From NCBI GenBank assembly GCA_001695595.3, contig MBPM02000074.1:186001-250000 (forward strand): a stretch of 64,000 nucleotides of DNA, given 5' to 3'. Below, piece after piece: positions 1-11,900 of the stretch. The notes below the pieces were generated by a model that was not told where the DNA came from, did no database searches, and was given only the letters and a program-made list of their open reading frames with translations. Both the position numbers and the translations under genes were made by a program. The stretch's first letter is position 1. Every line of letters starts with the position of its first letter. This stretch comes from Plasmopara viticola. Its lineage: Eukaryota > Oomycota > Peronosporomycetes > Peronosporales > Peronosporaceae.

Positions 1-3000
1 CGTCTCACTATCTGTCGCTTCCAACGAGCGCGAAAATTCTCTGCTCAATTATACTGCGGGAAAATATTCAATTATTAGCACCAGTACCTTTTTTTAAATT
101 TTAAAGTTTGCGGATTGTTGACGCCAATCCGTTTAAGGTATATTCGCTGTGTCAATTGTCTTTGGACAGCTATCTGCAAGAAAGGTAGATTGTGCATCTA
201 CGAACAAGTTTAAGGATTTGCCGCTTGCCGCCAACAAATTGAGTCTGTATAATGTCATCGCTTTCCGTGCCATATCACCGAAGCAGTCCATGGTTTTTCA
301 TAAGCATTCTTCTGATCTGGAATGCCCTTGTTAACGAGAAATTTTTTTGGAGAATAACCGGGTGAGAATGTGGTCAAAGACGACAGTCCTCGGTACACCT
401 TCGGGTAAGTCTGTGGCTGAACGGTGGATGAGGAAATATGTGATCACCCACCGCCCGATACCGACGCACAGCTTTATAAGGCTTCAGTGAGGAAGTGTAA
501 AGCCACCAAATGAGTAGCCGATCGGTATGAAGTTACGCTTGGATTATGTTATCACCTTTATTTAACTAGAAGTTGTCTTTTGAAGGTAATAGAATGTTAA
601 CTTGAACATCATGAAGAAGACGCTTTACGTTCATGAGCCTTAAATTTGCCCATTTGATGGGTCGGAGACAGCTTGTCTCTTATATGTATCGGCCTCGGTG
701 TAATGCCAAGCCAAGCACTGTGACTTAAGTCTCATAGCGCGGGGATAAATTACACAATGAGCGGCCAAAACACTGTAATAAACATAAGAAGCGCCCATTG
801 CTTCTGATATCAGACCGCAATGTTCCGAATATTTTCAACGGCTTCCTACGATCTCTGCGAAAAAAAATTGAGCACTTCACAAGAAGCTTGTGGTGCCCGT
901 AAAAGAATCTCAGTTTCACAGTGCATGTCACATAGAAGTGTCGTTGATCTTGGCTGTCAAGGAGCGCAGGAAGAAGTCGCTATTGACCAGACCTTGCGCC
1001 TTCTAAATTGAAAGCAACATTTCCTAGGCGACCGGCTGTACGCGCTTAATATTCTTCTCGGGTCGACTGTGGCCGTCAGGCCGAGGCTCCATCGAGGAAG
1101 ACTGAAACCCTTGCAGTCGTTCAGAAAAGATGGTGACCCAACAGGTTTTCGGTTGGATCAACATGTATCTCAGCTAAAGGTCTCTTAATTGCGTCTAGAG
1201 ATCGATTCCCATCGTAGTGAGCTTTAAGACCATTTGGCCACTTAAAGCACGATGTGAGCATTATGTCAAATAACGCCAAAAAGTGTAAAAGATCTATATT
1301 TGCTAATTTTCTGGCTTGTATGTAATTGTTGTCATGTCAAAATACAATTATTGAGATAGGATGGCTATTACGCGAGCACAACTGTTTTTAGTTCAACTAC
1401 AAGTTTTTTAAGCGAATTTCGCACATTACTTAAAGACTTTTCGCAATATTGAGGTTTTTACTTGCTCAATGTTAGCTTCAAGCTTGGTAAAAAATGATAT
1501 CATTGTGGATTTTGCTTAGCCAATCGCCAAAGGTCTGCATGCATTTGCAAACCGTTCATTCTATTCTTAAGTGATAGGTAGCCTGCTAAAGGGTGCAATG
1601 GTATTGTCGATTGTGGTTCTTTAGCATGTGCTTGATCCGTTGTCGTCAAGTGTTTCTTGCGTAAGGCTTCATCTCGGTCTGTTATTGCATATGATGATAA
1701 AAATAAAATAAAGTCGGCACCAAGTTGCTTAATGTGTGCGTTTGACAGAACGTTTTATAAACTTGCGTGCATAATATTGTTATAGATCGACACTGCCCCG
1801 CCTTAATTCTATAAGTGTGATGAATTTATAAAAGACATAGTTGAGAGTATACGATATACGCACATATTGCTCTCTTCGCTACAAATCGCTTAGATATCAT
1901 TTCAAGAGAAGGATGCCATTCAGCTGTCGAGCATCATCCGTTATCTTTTCGACGTTGCTTATGAATTGTAGTTAAGAGTCAAGAACAATAAAGTCGAATT
2001 TAATTTTTTATTATTATCCCTATGTCTCCTAGTGGGTGCGCTTCAAGCGAAAATTGAAGCTCTGTTTGGACAAGAAGCTGTAATGTCACTCGTAATCCAT
2101 TTTATTAACGATAATGTGAATCGTACTGCATTTTATTAACGATACCTTTCCAGCGCGGCATTTACTTCTGTAAGTAAAAGAAGTCGAAATGAATTTTATA
2201 GTAAGGCTTGAGGTTGTCAAAGCCAAAGCAATTTAGATTTTATCCGAGCTAAGCTTCTTATTGACCAAACGTGCTCAAGATGTTTTGTACTCGGTAGCTT
2301 CCAACGACCGATTCCTCGAGATGCTGCTGCACAGCTATAATCAATGCTACCTTATTGAAAAAGCTTTCCATGTATGGCGCTCAATTGGGACATTATCAGC
2401 GATATTCGGATGTTATAGGTAGGTGTCTGTCTTGGTACTTCATACACGGCTATGGTCTTGTGTATCCGGAAGATACTTTTTAGCTCGCTGGGAAGTCGAA
2501 AAGCTGTCGAGAAAGGGTGCTCGCGGGCTATAAAGGCTGGACTGGGTGCCGCTGATTTTGATGTGCTTTTTAATGGCCGTGAGTACTAGCGTCGCATTCA
2601 AATGCCATCAGCACAAGTTCCGTCTGCTTTTATAGTTAGTCAATGAGGGTCATTCAAGCTGAGTGTAATAAAAAATGAGGTCGCCCCTCGATCAGCGCAT
2701 AAGTGCAGTGTTGTCTTAATAACGTCTGGTCTATACTCAAGATGGAGTATATTTTGCTTAAATCTTTGACGTTGTGCCCTAGGAGATGAAGTGAGTCAAA
2801 ATTGGCGCGTGTGTCAACGTGTAGACTTGAAAATACAGGAGCATCACCCTTGACGGATGTATTTTTTTTAAATGGAGTACGGTGAAAATATACACAATAC
2901 TCAAGCTAATACTTTGAGAGGATGGCATGTGAGGCCAGGGCACATGAAGACGTATACCGTCAGCGTAATGTTGTATAGTATGAAACTTATTTGTCGAGTA

Positions 3001-4095
3001 ACGGACAGGCGAAGGACCGGATATCAAAGAAATGTCGCAGAAGAGCCAAAATAGCATCATAAAGCACAGCACTATACATTCGTTTGCACTTACTGAAGTC
3101 ACACGGCTGTGGATGCACTTGCGCTCTTCTTTTCCATCATTTTCGCAAACTATGACATGGCATCAGACGATGGGGATTAGCGAGCCTGGTCTGATGAGTG
3201 TATAAGCAAATATTTAGAAAAAAAGTATACGCTATGTTGACAACAAAGAAGATGCTGAAGATATTAACAAAAATAAGTAGTTGCCCCGCGCGCCGAACAA
3301 AGCGCGGCCAACATTATCGAGCAAAGTTTACTTGAGCGAGGGTCCCTCTGGTCCCTTTCAAAGCGTTCATCGCTTAAGCTTTTCGCGAGGCATTTTATTG
3401 ATCTGTATACAAATTTACTGAGTGCAGAGACTAAAACGCGAGGCAGACACACTTAAATAAGTTGGTATTATTTTCGGACAGCGAAGGTTGAGGCTACCAA
3501 GAACTGATCATGTTCGATTTGTCAACATCGTTCACCAGATTCACCAGCTCTACTAGCCAGATTCTGATCTATGGTCCATGACGTACGGTGAATTGCTAAT
3601 CCATAGAGCCGGTGCAAGGAATAAACGGTACATCAAGAAAGCCGTTACAGCCAGTCCTTTTACGTTCCGCAAAGTCTAGCTGTTATGACAGGATACTTCG
3701 AGATTTGATGTGTTCACTTTCTTATGTTTTTTATTTATCTATTCCATTTTTGTATGTACCTTACAATTCGAATCACTTTTTATAATTCCAAGCTTTTTAC
3801 GGCGCGGCCATGCACAGCTGTATCCAGCGGCACACTGGTCGGCGCGCAAGTCAAGCATTATACTTGGTATTTGTAAATACAATGGCTCTGGATGTTTCAA
3901 AGCCAGCCTTTGTATCTATGCTCGCTCTGCCCACCACATATCAACACCAATGCCGTCTGGTGACTCGTATCAGACAACATTGGCTACACCACAGCTGACC
4001 CAGTGCATCCTTCCACCATGGACTCCACTTTCCAATTTTCTATCCAGCAACCAATTGGTAGCATAACCTCCCTTAGACATCGCGATCCATCTTCA
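1..4095. other. Intergenic tract, no supported gene
   Basis: Only short open frames occur on both strands, none longer than about 118 codons, and none has a recognisable domain. The base composition is AT-rich and stops are frequent in all frames. A short direct repeat (CATTTTATTAACGATA) occurs near 2097 and 2129. The last few hundred bases are the upstream region of the elicitin-like gene. I see no transposon protein motif here that I can defend. Confidence 0.5.
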
Positions 4096-4899
4096 ATGAA
4101 GCTCGTTGCCATTACCTCTGCTGCCGCACTCGTTGCTGTTACCGTCGCCGATCCGTGCGACGTGGCATCGCTTTCAAAGCTATTGACCTCTGAAGCCACG
4201 ACGACTTGCGGCACTGCCTCGGGCTACGCAGTGACTTCGCTGACACCCCCGACAGAAGAACAGCTGGTGATTATGTGCTCTAATGATGCGTGTCAGTCGG
4301 TAATTTCACAAATTGAAACTATCGCTCCCGTAGAGTGTACCTTGGGCAAGTTCGCTCTGTATGCCGATCTGCTAACCCCGCTAACCGACTTCTGCAAATA
4401 CGGCTCGTCCCCTGACACGAATGTTGCTCAAATGAAGAATTCATCTGGTGCTGACGGTAAAATTAGCGTCACGCACGATTCTCCACCCACTCTGACATTT
4501 GCCAATGTGACGGACTCGGATGAGGCTACCGTGACTCCCACGAAATCCTTAATTGATCCAAGCTTGACTTCTAAGGATTCCTCAGCTGACCCGTTCTTGA
4601 CTCCTACGTCTCTGGATGATGATCCGACCGTGTTTCCCTCAAAAAAGACGACTGCGACTCCGACGACGCCGTCGACCGATGCGTCTACCAAGACACCATC
4701 TACACATCAAAATTCGACGCTAGGAACACCTTCGGCTTCGGAGGACTTGACCACTTCGCAGGATTTGCCATCTTCTCAAAGTCAGGACGATGCGTCTTCT
4801 TCTCTGGATTCGGATCCAACCCAAGAAAGCAGCAGCGCCAGTTTCGCCACAATCTCTACCGCTGTCGTCTTAGCGGCGGTAGTCGTTCCTTTTTTTTAA
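4096..4899 (+). CDS. Elicitin-like secreted protein with Ser/Thr-rich tail and GPI-anchor signal
   Basis: The protein has 267 residues. I chose the ATG at 4096 because it opens a signal peptide (MKLVAITSAAALVAVTVA); the frame is open further upstream, but those residues are hydrophilic and would bury the signal. Residues of about 20-105 form an elicitin domain with six cysteines (DPC, TTTC, IMC, DAC, VEC, DFC) in the family order. Elicitins bind sterols and are secreted; many trigger plant defence. The remaining ~160 residues are rich in Ser, Thr, Pro and Asp. The end is hydrophobic (TAVVLAAVVVPFF), as expected for a GPI attachment signal. The class is therefore elicitin-like (ELI/ELL type) with a mucin-like wall-spanning stalk, not a short canonical elicitin. 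The gene is intronless and stands alone in repeat-rich DNA. The family call is firm; the GPI anchor is inferred. Confidence 0.9.
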   Translation: MKLVAITSAAALVAVTVADPCDVASLSKLLTSEATTTCGTASGYAVTSLTPPTEEQLVIMCSNDACQSVISQIETIAPVECTLGKFALYADLLTPLTDFCKYGSSPDTNVAQMKNSSGADGKISVTHDSPPTLTFANVTDSDEATVTPTKSLIDPSLTSKDSSADPFLTPTSLDDDPTVFPSKKTTATPTTPSTDASTKTPSTHQNSTLGTPSASEDLTTSQDLPSSQSQDDASSSLDSDPTQESSSASFATISTAVVLAAVVVPFF

Positions 4900-5515
4900 A
4901 CATAATTCCGGATGAACCCATTTTGAACAATATACGATGCTCTAATTCGTGAGCCACTGATCCTAAAAAGTATTACAGGTTCATTAAAATCACTCTCAAA
5001 GAGGCTATTGCTCGTTAACTATGCTCGGAGCATTTGGTCACCTTACATTCGACTATGCACATACAATGCCTAATGTAAGTTGTCGATACTTTTTTGCCTG
5101 ATAGGCTTCAATTACGATCAAGATACTCGCACTGATGTAATGTTCACCGGCTCGCACACTCTCCTGCTACTCACCTGAACGAATTTTCGTCTGGCGGTAA
5201 GGCTATTCAAAGATAAGATGTTTTGTTATTGCTCGGATAAGAGTTCGTTAGCAAAGCGTCAATGCGCAATTCTTACAAGCTCACGATAGGAAAGACGTGA
5301 TACATAAAGAGCCATCCGCCAGGCGACAATATAATTTTAAAGAGAATGACCGTTCTTTGCAGATGTGTGAAACTCCGACATCCCGAAAAGAAGTTGACGG
5401 GAATGCCGCATGTCGATAAGAATTCAGTTTCATGTATTAAATCTCGGGCTAAGATACAATAGTCAATATGTAATCGAAGAGGCCATACACTTATTGTTGT
5501 GCTTAGATAACCCAA

Positions 5516-5591
5516 CGAGCCGAGCGCACACTTTCATTGCAACCTTCTTAGATAACCAACAAGGTTGCAATGAAAGTGTGCGCTCGGCTCG
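5516..5591. repeat. Perfect 31-bp inverted repeat with a 14-nt loop
   Basis: The left arm at 5516-5546 begins CGAGCCGAGCGCACAC. The right arm at 5561-5591 is its exact reverse complement over all 31 bases, and the loop is 5547-5560. The loop sequence CTTAGATAACCAAC also occurs, with one extra C, just before the left arm (5502-5516). This suggests the structure arose by replication slippage or template switching rather than by random drift. Confidence 0.95.
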
Positions 5592-6061
5592 CATGCTTTC
5601 GAATCAACAAAATGATAAAGGCACTATCAATTTGGAATTGATTATGAAAGCATAGGCAGTTACGAGCGCACTACGACTCTGGTTCTTTGATACCCGGATC
5701 AATTTACATATATTCCAATAGTCAGCTTTCCTGCAATTAATTTAATAGTATACTGTATCGCATGTATGAGCTGCGTCTAACTAAGAACGAACAAGTTGCA
5801 GTCTTTTTGAGCATGCTGCAACAAGCGAGTAAGCACAAAAAAAACACGAATACATCTACCAAAAGTTGGGTATTTTAATAACATTCAGTTCCATCCTTGA
5901 CACACTATTGCCACTCATTAAGGTTTCAGTTGAAAACCGCAGAATTAATGTAGGTCTTCAGTGCTCCAAGATTAAAATAGTAGGAAAACACAGCAGCTAA
6001 ATCGAGCTCAATGATATTCAAGATTAAATAATGTGATTCTTATCAAATGCATTTGTTTGTT

Positions 6062-6149
6062 TAGTGGCTGCACTGCTAGAAAAGCGATAAAGAAGTTGAG
6101 GTAATTAGTGGCTGCACTGCTAGAAAAGCGATAAAGAAGTTGAGGTAAT
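6062..6149. repeat. Perfect tandem duplication, 2 x 44 bp
   Basis: The unit starts TAGTGGCTGCACTGCTAGAA and is repeated without a mismatch at 6062-6105 and 6106-6149. The perfect identity in an otherwise decayed region implies a recent event. Confidence 0.95.
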
Positions 6150-7702
6150 TTCGCCCTGCCTTGGCTTTTGTTAAACAAATTTTGGTTGTATTATTCTACG
6201 AATTATGTGTGTCACACTAGTTGATGGTATCGTGTACGTGATGGTTTGAAAAAAAAAACAACTAAAAAGTTAACAACAAATCACTTTGTAATACAAAAAA
6301 AATCAACAGTTGATGTATATTAGTACAAAAACTACGATAGATAGTGTTTGGAGGGTACACGGTTCAAGTGTATTTCTTTACTATGTTCAGTTCTCAATTG
6401 GATATATATAAAAACTACATGAAGCACCACTTCAAGAGTTATACAGATAGTGATTTGCGCCTTGTATAAGGTCCAAGTACAAAGCGAAGGCCAGAGTCCT
6501 AAATCGATGCATTTTTAAAGCAGACATTTACGGCAGTCCAGCTGCATCTAATAGCACTTAATCATTTACACTGAGTCGGTCGTAACACTTTAGCCGCAAT
6601 GGATACAAGTCGGGCTGAAAAGATTAGAGTCCTGCTTGGTCCTAAGAAGGTGTTATATATGGATCGATGCACAAAGACCCGACGCGATAAGTGCTCATCT
6701 GAAGCTTCCTCTGATTGTGAAAATGCTCTGTAGCAGAGGGTGAACGAGTCTTCTGCTTTGATGACACAGCCCCTAAGAAAGCTTTTTTTCAATCAAGCTA
6801 AAGCTGCTCATGAAAGCGCAAGAAGCTTGAGGAGAAAAGATTAAGAAAATCCTGCTCTGGATCGGAGAGGTAAAAAAGTGGCCATAGTATCCGCATTGAT
6901 GCGAATGGAGCAGCAGAGGTACCTCTGGTCATTTTAGAAATCGGCGAGAGAGCAATCAAATGGGTACTTACGTGTTATGCATTCCCTGGCGATACCACTC
7001 ACAACAAAATAGTCACGCGCGTTTTTTTGCGAATCCCCAACATTTTAAGGAGGCCGTGAAGTAAAAGTTCACGTAAGACTTTACCTTTTTTGCGGCAGAA
7101 ACCCACAGACCCACGCTTCATCAGGCTGTGCGGTCTCCATTAATCTCAGCTATGCTTTTGTAAGGTATATATTGAAGCCGTTGGTCAGCATACGGGCGCT
7201 TGATCTGTTGTGATCTCCGCCATTTGTGGCTAGGGTGTCTTCGGTGTCAAGCATACCAAAATCCAGCTGCTTAATCTCTATGACAAATCTGTACTTTAAA
7301 TTGTCACTGGCGTGCCTGCATTGGAATAATTAATGACGTTGAGCCTTGGTTGGAATATGAGGCCGACAGGACTAAACTCGAAGCGATTTGTAATCTACAT
7401 CACGAACCAAGCTTGCAAGCTGGCTTGCAGGAAATTGAGAGAATCGTGCAATGGTCCAGTTACCCATGGTGCGCCTTGTTCATCCCAGGGCGTCAGTAAT
7501 TAATTTTGGCGCTCCATTGCTGCAGACAGCCAGCCAGATGCTAGGGCTCTAAGAGCAAAAAAAAACATGACATTGTCACATTTTGCTGAGTGATAGAAAC
7601 ATAAATCCACGTAACCTGAAACCAGTAGTGTGAAATGCTTTACATTTAATTGGCGTCGAACGCTGTTTGATTGTGGACTTGAATGCGAGGTCCGACCACA
7701 TT

Positions 7703-8905
7703 TTAAGATATCGCTCGAACAAAGCGCCACAAACCATAGGTTGACAATATATAAATGACCTCGAGTGCCATCCGATTTTCTTTCACTCGTTGCCACTTCC
7801 AGAAAGCAAACGCTCTAAGTCGGTCAACAGGTTGTACATTGGAGTGTAAGAGATGAGCGCTGATGGCATCGAGGACAAGACCAAAGCGCAGAGTGGTACG
7901 TAAGTTGCCGAACAATGCTTGCCAACAGCTGCCTTTGCTGTATACCAATGCTGGTATTTTTCAATACAGAATGGACAAGGACCTATCCAGACAAAAGAGT
8001 CTTATGTAGGACACTTAGCGGTGTAAGAACTCGCTTAATGTCACAGCTGAAGCCAAGTCAAAGCATCATGTGCAAGTTGCTGCAATTTGTACGGAGTGGT
8101 ACGCACACCGCTTAACAGTTCTAGTATTCGCTGCATGCCTTTAGTAACATGTTTGGCGATGAGCCAAGGCACTAGACGTGAGGTTCTATTACCACACATG
8201 GTGTGGCACAATGTTTACGGATCAATGCTCGTATGATACAACGTTCAATACATACCTTGAACGGCGTAGATGGCTTCAGTCAAATATCAGGGACAAGACC
8301 CTGTCGATGAACATTTGCTTCATACTGCGCAAAGCACGTAGAAGCCAGCACTCGCTGCATGTTGTGAACGGATAGTTGACTTTTAGCGATGTCACCAAGG
8401 GTGGATAGTACTTTTTTTGAAAGGTGACACGTTAACTACTATGCAACGCTCGTAGAGACTGCGCTCACAGCATGTCATATTAGGTATGATTAGATGTAGC
8501 TAATGTAATAAGGACGTATCCGCGTGGCGTGTCACAATATATCCACCGAGCAACGCTCGTAGACAACAATACCGGCTGCATAAGTGGCTAAATATAGACC
8601 TAGATACCGTGCGCGACTCTTGTTATGCCCGTGGATTTGCATTTAGACCACTGAACAATGCTCGTCAAGGACAACATTTGCTGTATGTCAGTCAAAAGGC
8701 CTTCAAAGTTTATTCTCCGATGCACATAAAGCAGTACATAGTACGTCGCTGATGAGCAGAATTCGTTGCTTAATGTCAATTTAGAAATTGCACAATCGTG
8801 CCAGCACGAATTCAAATACGACGCGGATACTTCATCGAGAGCGTCAGTCTCGTAATGAAAGTAAAGTCGACGCAATTCTTTGGGTTCCCGCAGGCTTGTG
8901 CACAT
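7703..8905 (-). pseudogene. Degenerate ankyrin-like repeat gene relic (about 105-bp period)
   Basis: On the minus strand a core of the type TACAGC...TTGT...ACGAGC(A/G)TTG recurs near 8222, 8330, 8440, 8550 and 8655, a spacing of 105-110 bp (about 35 codons). Similar cores lie near 7911 and 8120. In the copy near 8655 one frame reads SIVQWSK and, with a small frame correction, the DNA matches the pattern A-A-x-G-H-L-x-I-V-Q-W-L-x-A-N. That pattern is common in the large families of oomycete ankyrin-like WLHxNR repeat proteins. All copies contain stops and frame breaks, so this is a relic. The family name is an inference from a few residues; the periodicity is directly visible. The limits are approximate. 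Confidence 0.4.
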
Positions 8906-8999
8906 ACATACGCTAAAAACGTTCTCTGTCTATGCAGAGCACGAGAATACAGATGTGCGACGCCCATTATATAGTGCAAGCAGTGCTCCAGTACATGCT

Positions 9000-11900
9000 C
9001 CGAATGATCTCTTAATTGATGCAGACAAGTGCGTCTGCAAAAATAATATCTCTCTGAAGTGCTGTTTTGGAGATACTACTTCGGGTCAGGCATCGCTTAG
9101 GTCTAGGCCAGTGAGGACTGGCCCATCTCGTTCGGCCATATAAATTGGGAAAGTGTTAGCGGACTAATTACTTACGCAAGTACAGCAAAAGTAACACAAA
9201 AGTGGCTAGACCACTACCCGATCTTTTTTTAGAAGGGGTGTGAATTAAGTTTAAGAAACTCACCACCAACATGCATTTGACAAGTCGGGAAAAGTCTTAC
9301 ACAATCGCCGTTTCTCACTTGGTCGGATCCAAAACGATCGTTTTGTTGTTGTCTGTGACGCGTCTAAATTTACGTCGACAGTACACTGCTATAAGCAGAT
9401 GCCGAGGATCGAGATCCATAAATCGCATTCAAGATTTGAGAGCTTAAATTGTCGATATAAATGATCAGTCCAAGACAGAGCGGTTAAGTATGCTATTGCT
9501 AAGTTAAAATATAATCTGTTGAGCTCTTAACTGTTCGTGATCGCTACAAATTACGCGTCGCTCCGCACTGCGACACACCTTTTGCAATACACAGCCAGAT
9601 GCCTTTTTCGTGAAGAATAATGCGTCATCGTGCTACATAGACAAAACGTTAGCTCATGGCACTACCGTAGCCTCGTCTGTTTTAGAGCTAGTTAATGATA
9701 TGTATGCTCGACATGACATGTGCGCAGCTCTCCTTAAGCTTGTGAGGAGCGATGGGCGTTTTATCTTGAACTAGAACACCGTTACGCACGACATTACATT
9801 AAATTCCGATAATAGTCGGGTTACAGCACTGACAAAGGTGACCCTCATGTGTGATGGCCTCTCATAATAAGAATACAAAGTATTGTACTTTTTGTGAGGC
9901 TCACGACTCATCTCTTAGCGGCCATCTCGGTCAAGAAAGGAGTTATATTTTGATGATAAGAATCCAAGCTGTATAAGTTGGTCGGCACAAATGGCAGCAC
10001 TTGTGAGCCGCTGAACCATGCGCCAACTGCCGCCAAAGTACTGGCAGCCTTGTCGATGACATTGTCCAATAAGAAGTCCTTTAGTGCTCAAACTGCGAAA
10101 AGAATTGGCAGTAAACTCCAATGTGTGATTTTTGCGGACCGATTCAGTAGAATTACCAATGATGTGGTGGTGCCGGACAGTAAAATAGCAGTGCTGTCTT
10201 TTGATCATGCGTTAAGCCAAAATGGTCCCACAAAGTCTAATGTCCCGGACCGCTGAACGGCTTTTTGTAAAAAAGGTACGATTAGTGAGTTGGTAGCAAA
10301 TTTTTCTTCGCCGTCAATTGCCAGCGAATTGTCATCCTGCGACCTATGATCATTCTTGTGAGCGTAGCTTTCGTATTGGCTTTCTAAGATCACCGTGTGA
10401 GCTCTACACATGTAATCCCAGCACTTTCAACTCCAGTGAAGAGAAGCGTAGTTCGATTAAAGACGTTAATTTACGCGGTCATAACCATCTACAAGATAAG
10501 TCGTAGCAAATTTACCGAATTAAAGCAACGTGGTCTCAAAAAGAGGGTTATTTATCCACTTCACAAGATTCTGAGATTAACACTGGCTTGTAATTCTGCG
10601 AGAATTCACGGTAGCGCGCGCCCTGTTTATCAAAGAGAAAGAGAGAATACTGTGACAAAGCATCCTACGGCGTATTGAATGCTTTAGGCTATGATGTCAT
10701 TTGCGACCGACGCCTGGCAAACACAGCCGAACTTCTACGTTTGAGATATGCGCTGGATGCTACAGCTTGAAGGTGTTGGGTCATGTCTGACTAGATCTCG
10801 AGTCTCAAGCCTGCGGACGCAAGCGAATCGCTTGACTTGCGTCTCTTGAGACATGGATCGAGGCACCGTGGCTAAGCTTGCATTTGATCGGAAAATATAG
10901 CCGCCGCTTTCACCAGGCTCGCATCATAGTTAACCTACATAGATGATTGAGCATGCTTGTATTCTGTAGGAAGCTTCAAGCTTACATATAACAAACCTCT
11001 TCTTGGCTATGGTCTTGAATGGTCTTCGGCTACCCCCACCTGCTAAATGCAGAATCAAACTGTGGTGGCGTTAGCGGAACGCGAGATTTAGTCAATTTTT
11101 GTGAAACTATATGAAGCCTGTTGCAATACAAACGGCATTGATTAATGTAAATTTAATGAGTAGGAGCGTTTTGTACTAATGCCGAGACTTACCTGCGCTT
11201 ACGCTGCGTAACACGCCATGGAAAACGCAATTTACATACTCAGTCTGATCATTGATCTGCAAATGGTTTCTTTAAGATATGCTCAACCTACTTCTTTCCT
11301 TAGCGATCAGCCAAGACTTGCTTGATGAATAAAATAAGCTTTTGATTTTTGATGAAAACTTCAATATATCTATAGTACCTCCGTCTTGGGTGCATAATCG
11401 CCCAACCTTTTTTTATAAAAGCTGATAAGATACGGAAAATAGAAAATCGTCTTAACAAAGCCCTACTTCGGGAAATCTTATGGATGAAGCTAGCTTTACT
11501 CACCATTAGATCCAGGTGTCGTGTTTACTGGCCACGGTATACCTCGAGTCAAGTTTCAAGGACAAAAATGCCACTTTGCAGTCAAGATCCTTCTTTTCCA
11601 CAACCATTCTGTATCAAATCTACAGCCGTCTCTTTTGCGTAAGCGCTTACGAAACACATCTCTATCAGACCCAAATAATGCACAAGGTGTGTAGTTGACT
11701 TGGACCTGAACTTTGTGATGAGCTATAAGGCATGATCAGCTTGCTGGAAAGAGTTCTGAGAGGCTACTCAAGTCACAGCGGTGATGAGCACTCAACAAAG
11801 TGTTCTAAAGGATGGCTCTTTTCTGTATAAAATAAAGCGGGCCAAGATATTAATGTAGCAAAGGGTGACGGGGCTACACGAACCCAGTGTGTGTTACATT

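Larger units (their letters stand above)
4900..7700. other. Gene-free AT-rich tract
   Basis: No gene is supported. Two local structures stand out and are listed separately: a perfect hairpin at 5516-5591 and a 44-bp tandem duplication at 6062-6149. Around 6600-7100 the plus strand shows coding-like residues interrupted by stops. These could be an old transposon, but I recognise no domain in them. Confidence 0.45.

Noticed and set aside
2240..2620. Possible effector-like helical fragment (AQDVLYSVASNDRFLEML)
   Set aside because: A vague resemblance to helical effector repeats, but no signal peptide, no RxLR-type motif and a broken frame. Not supportable.
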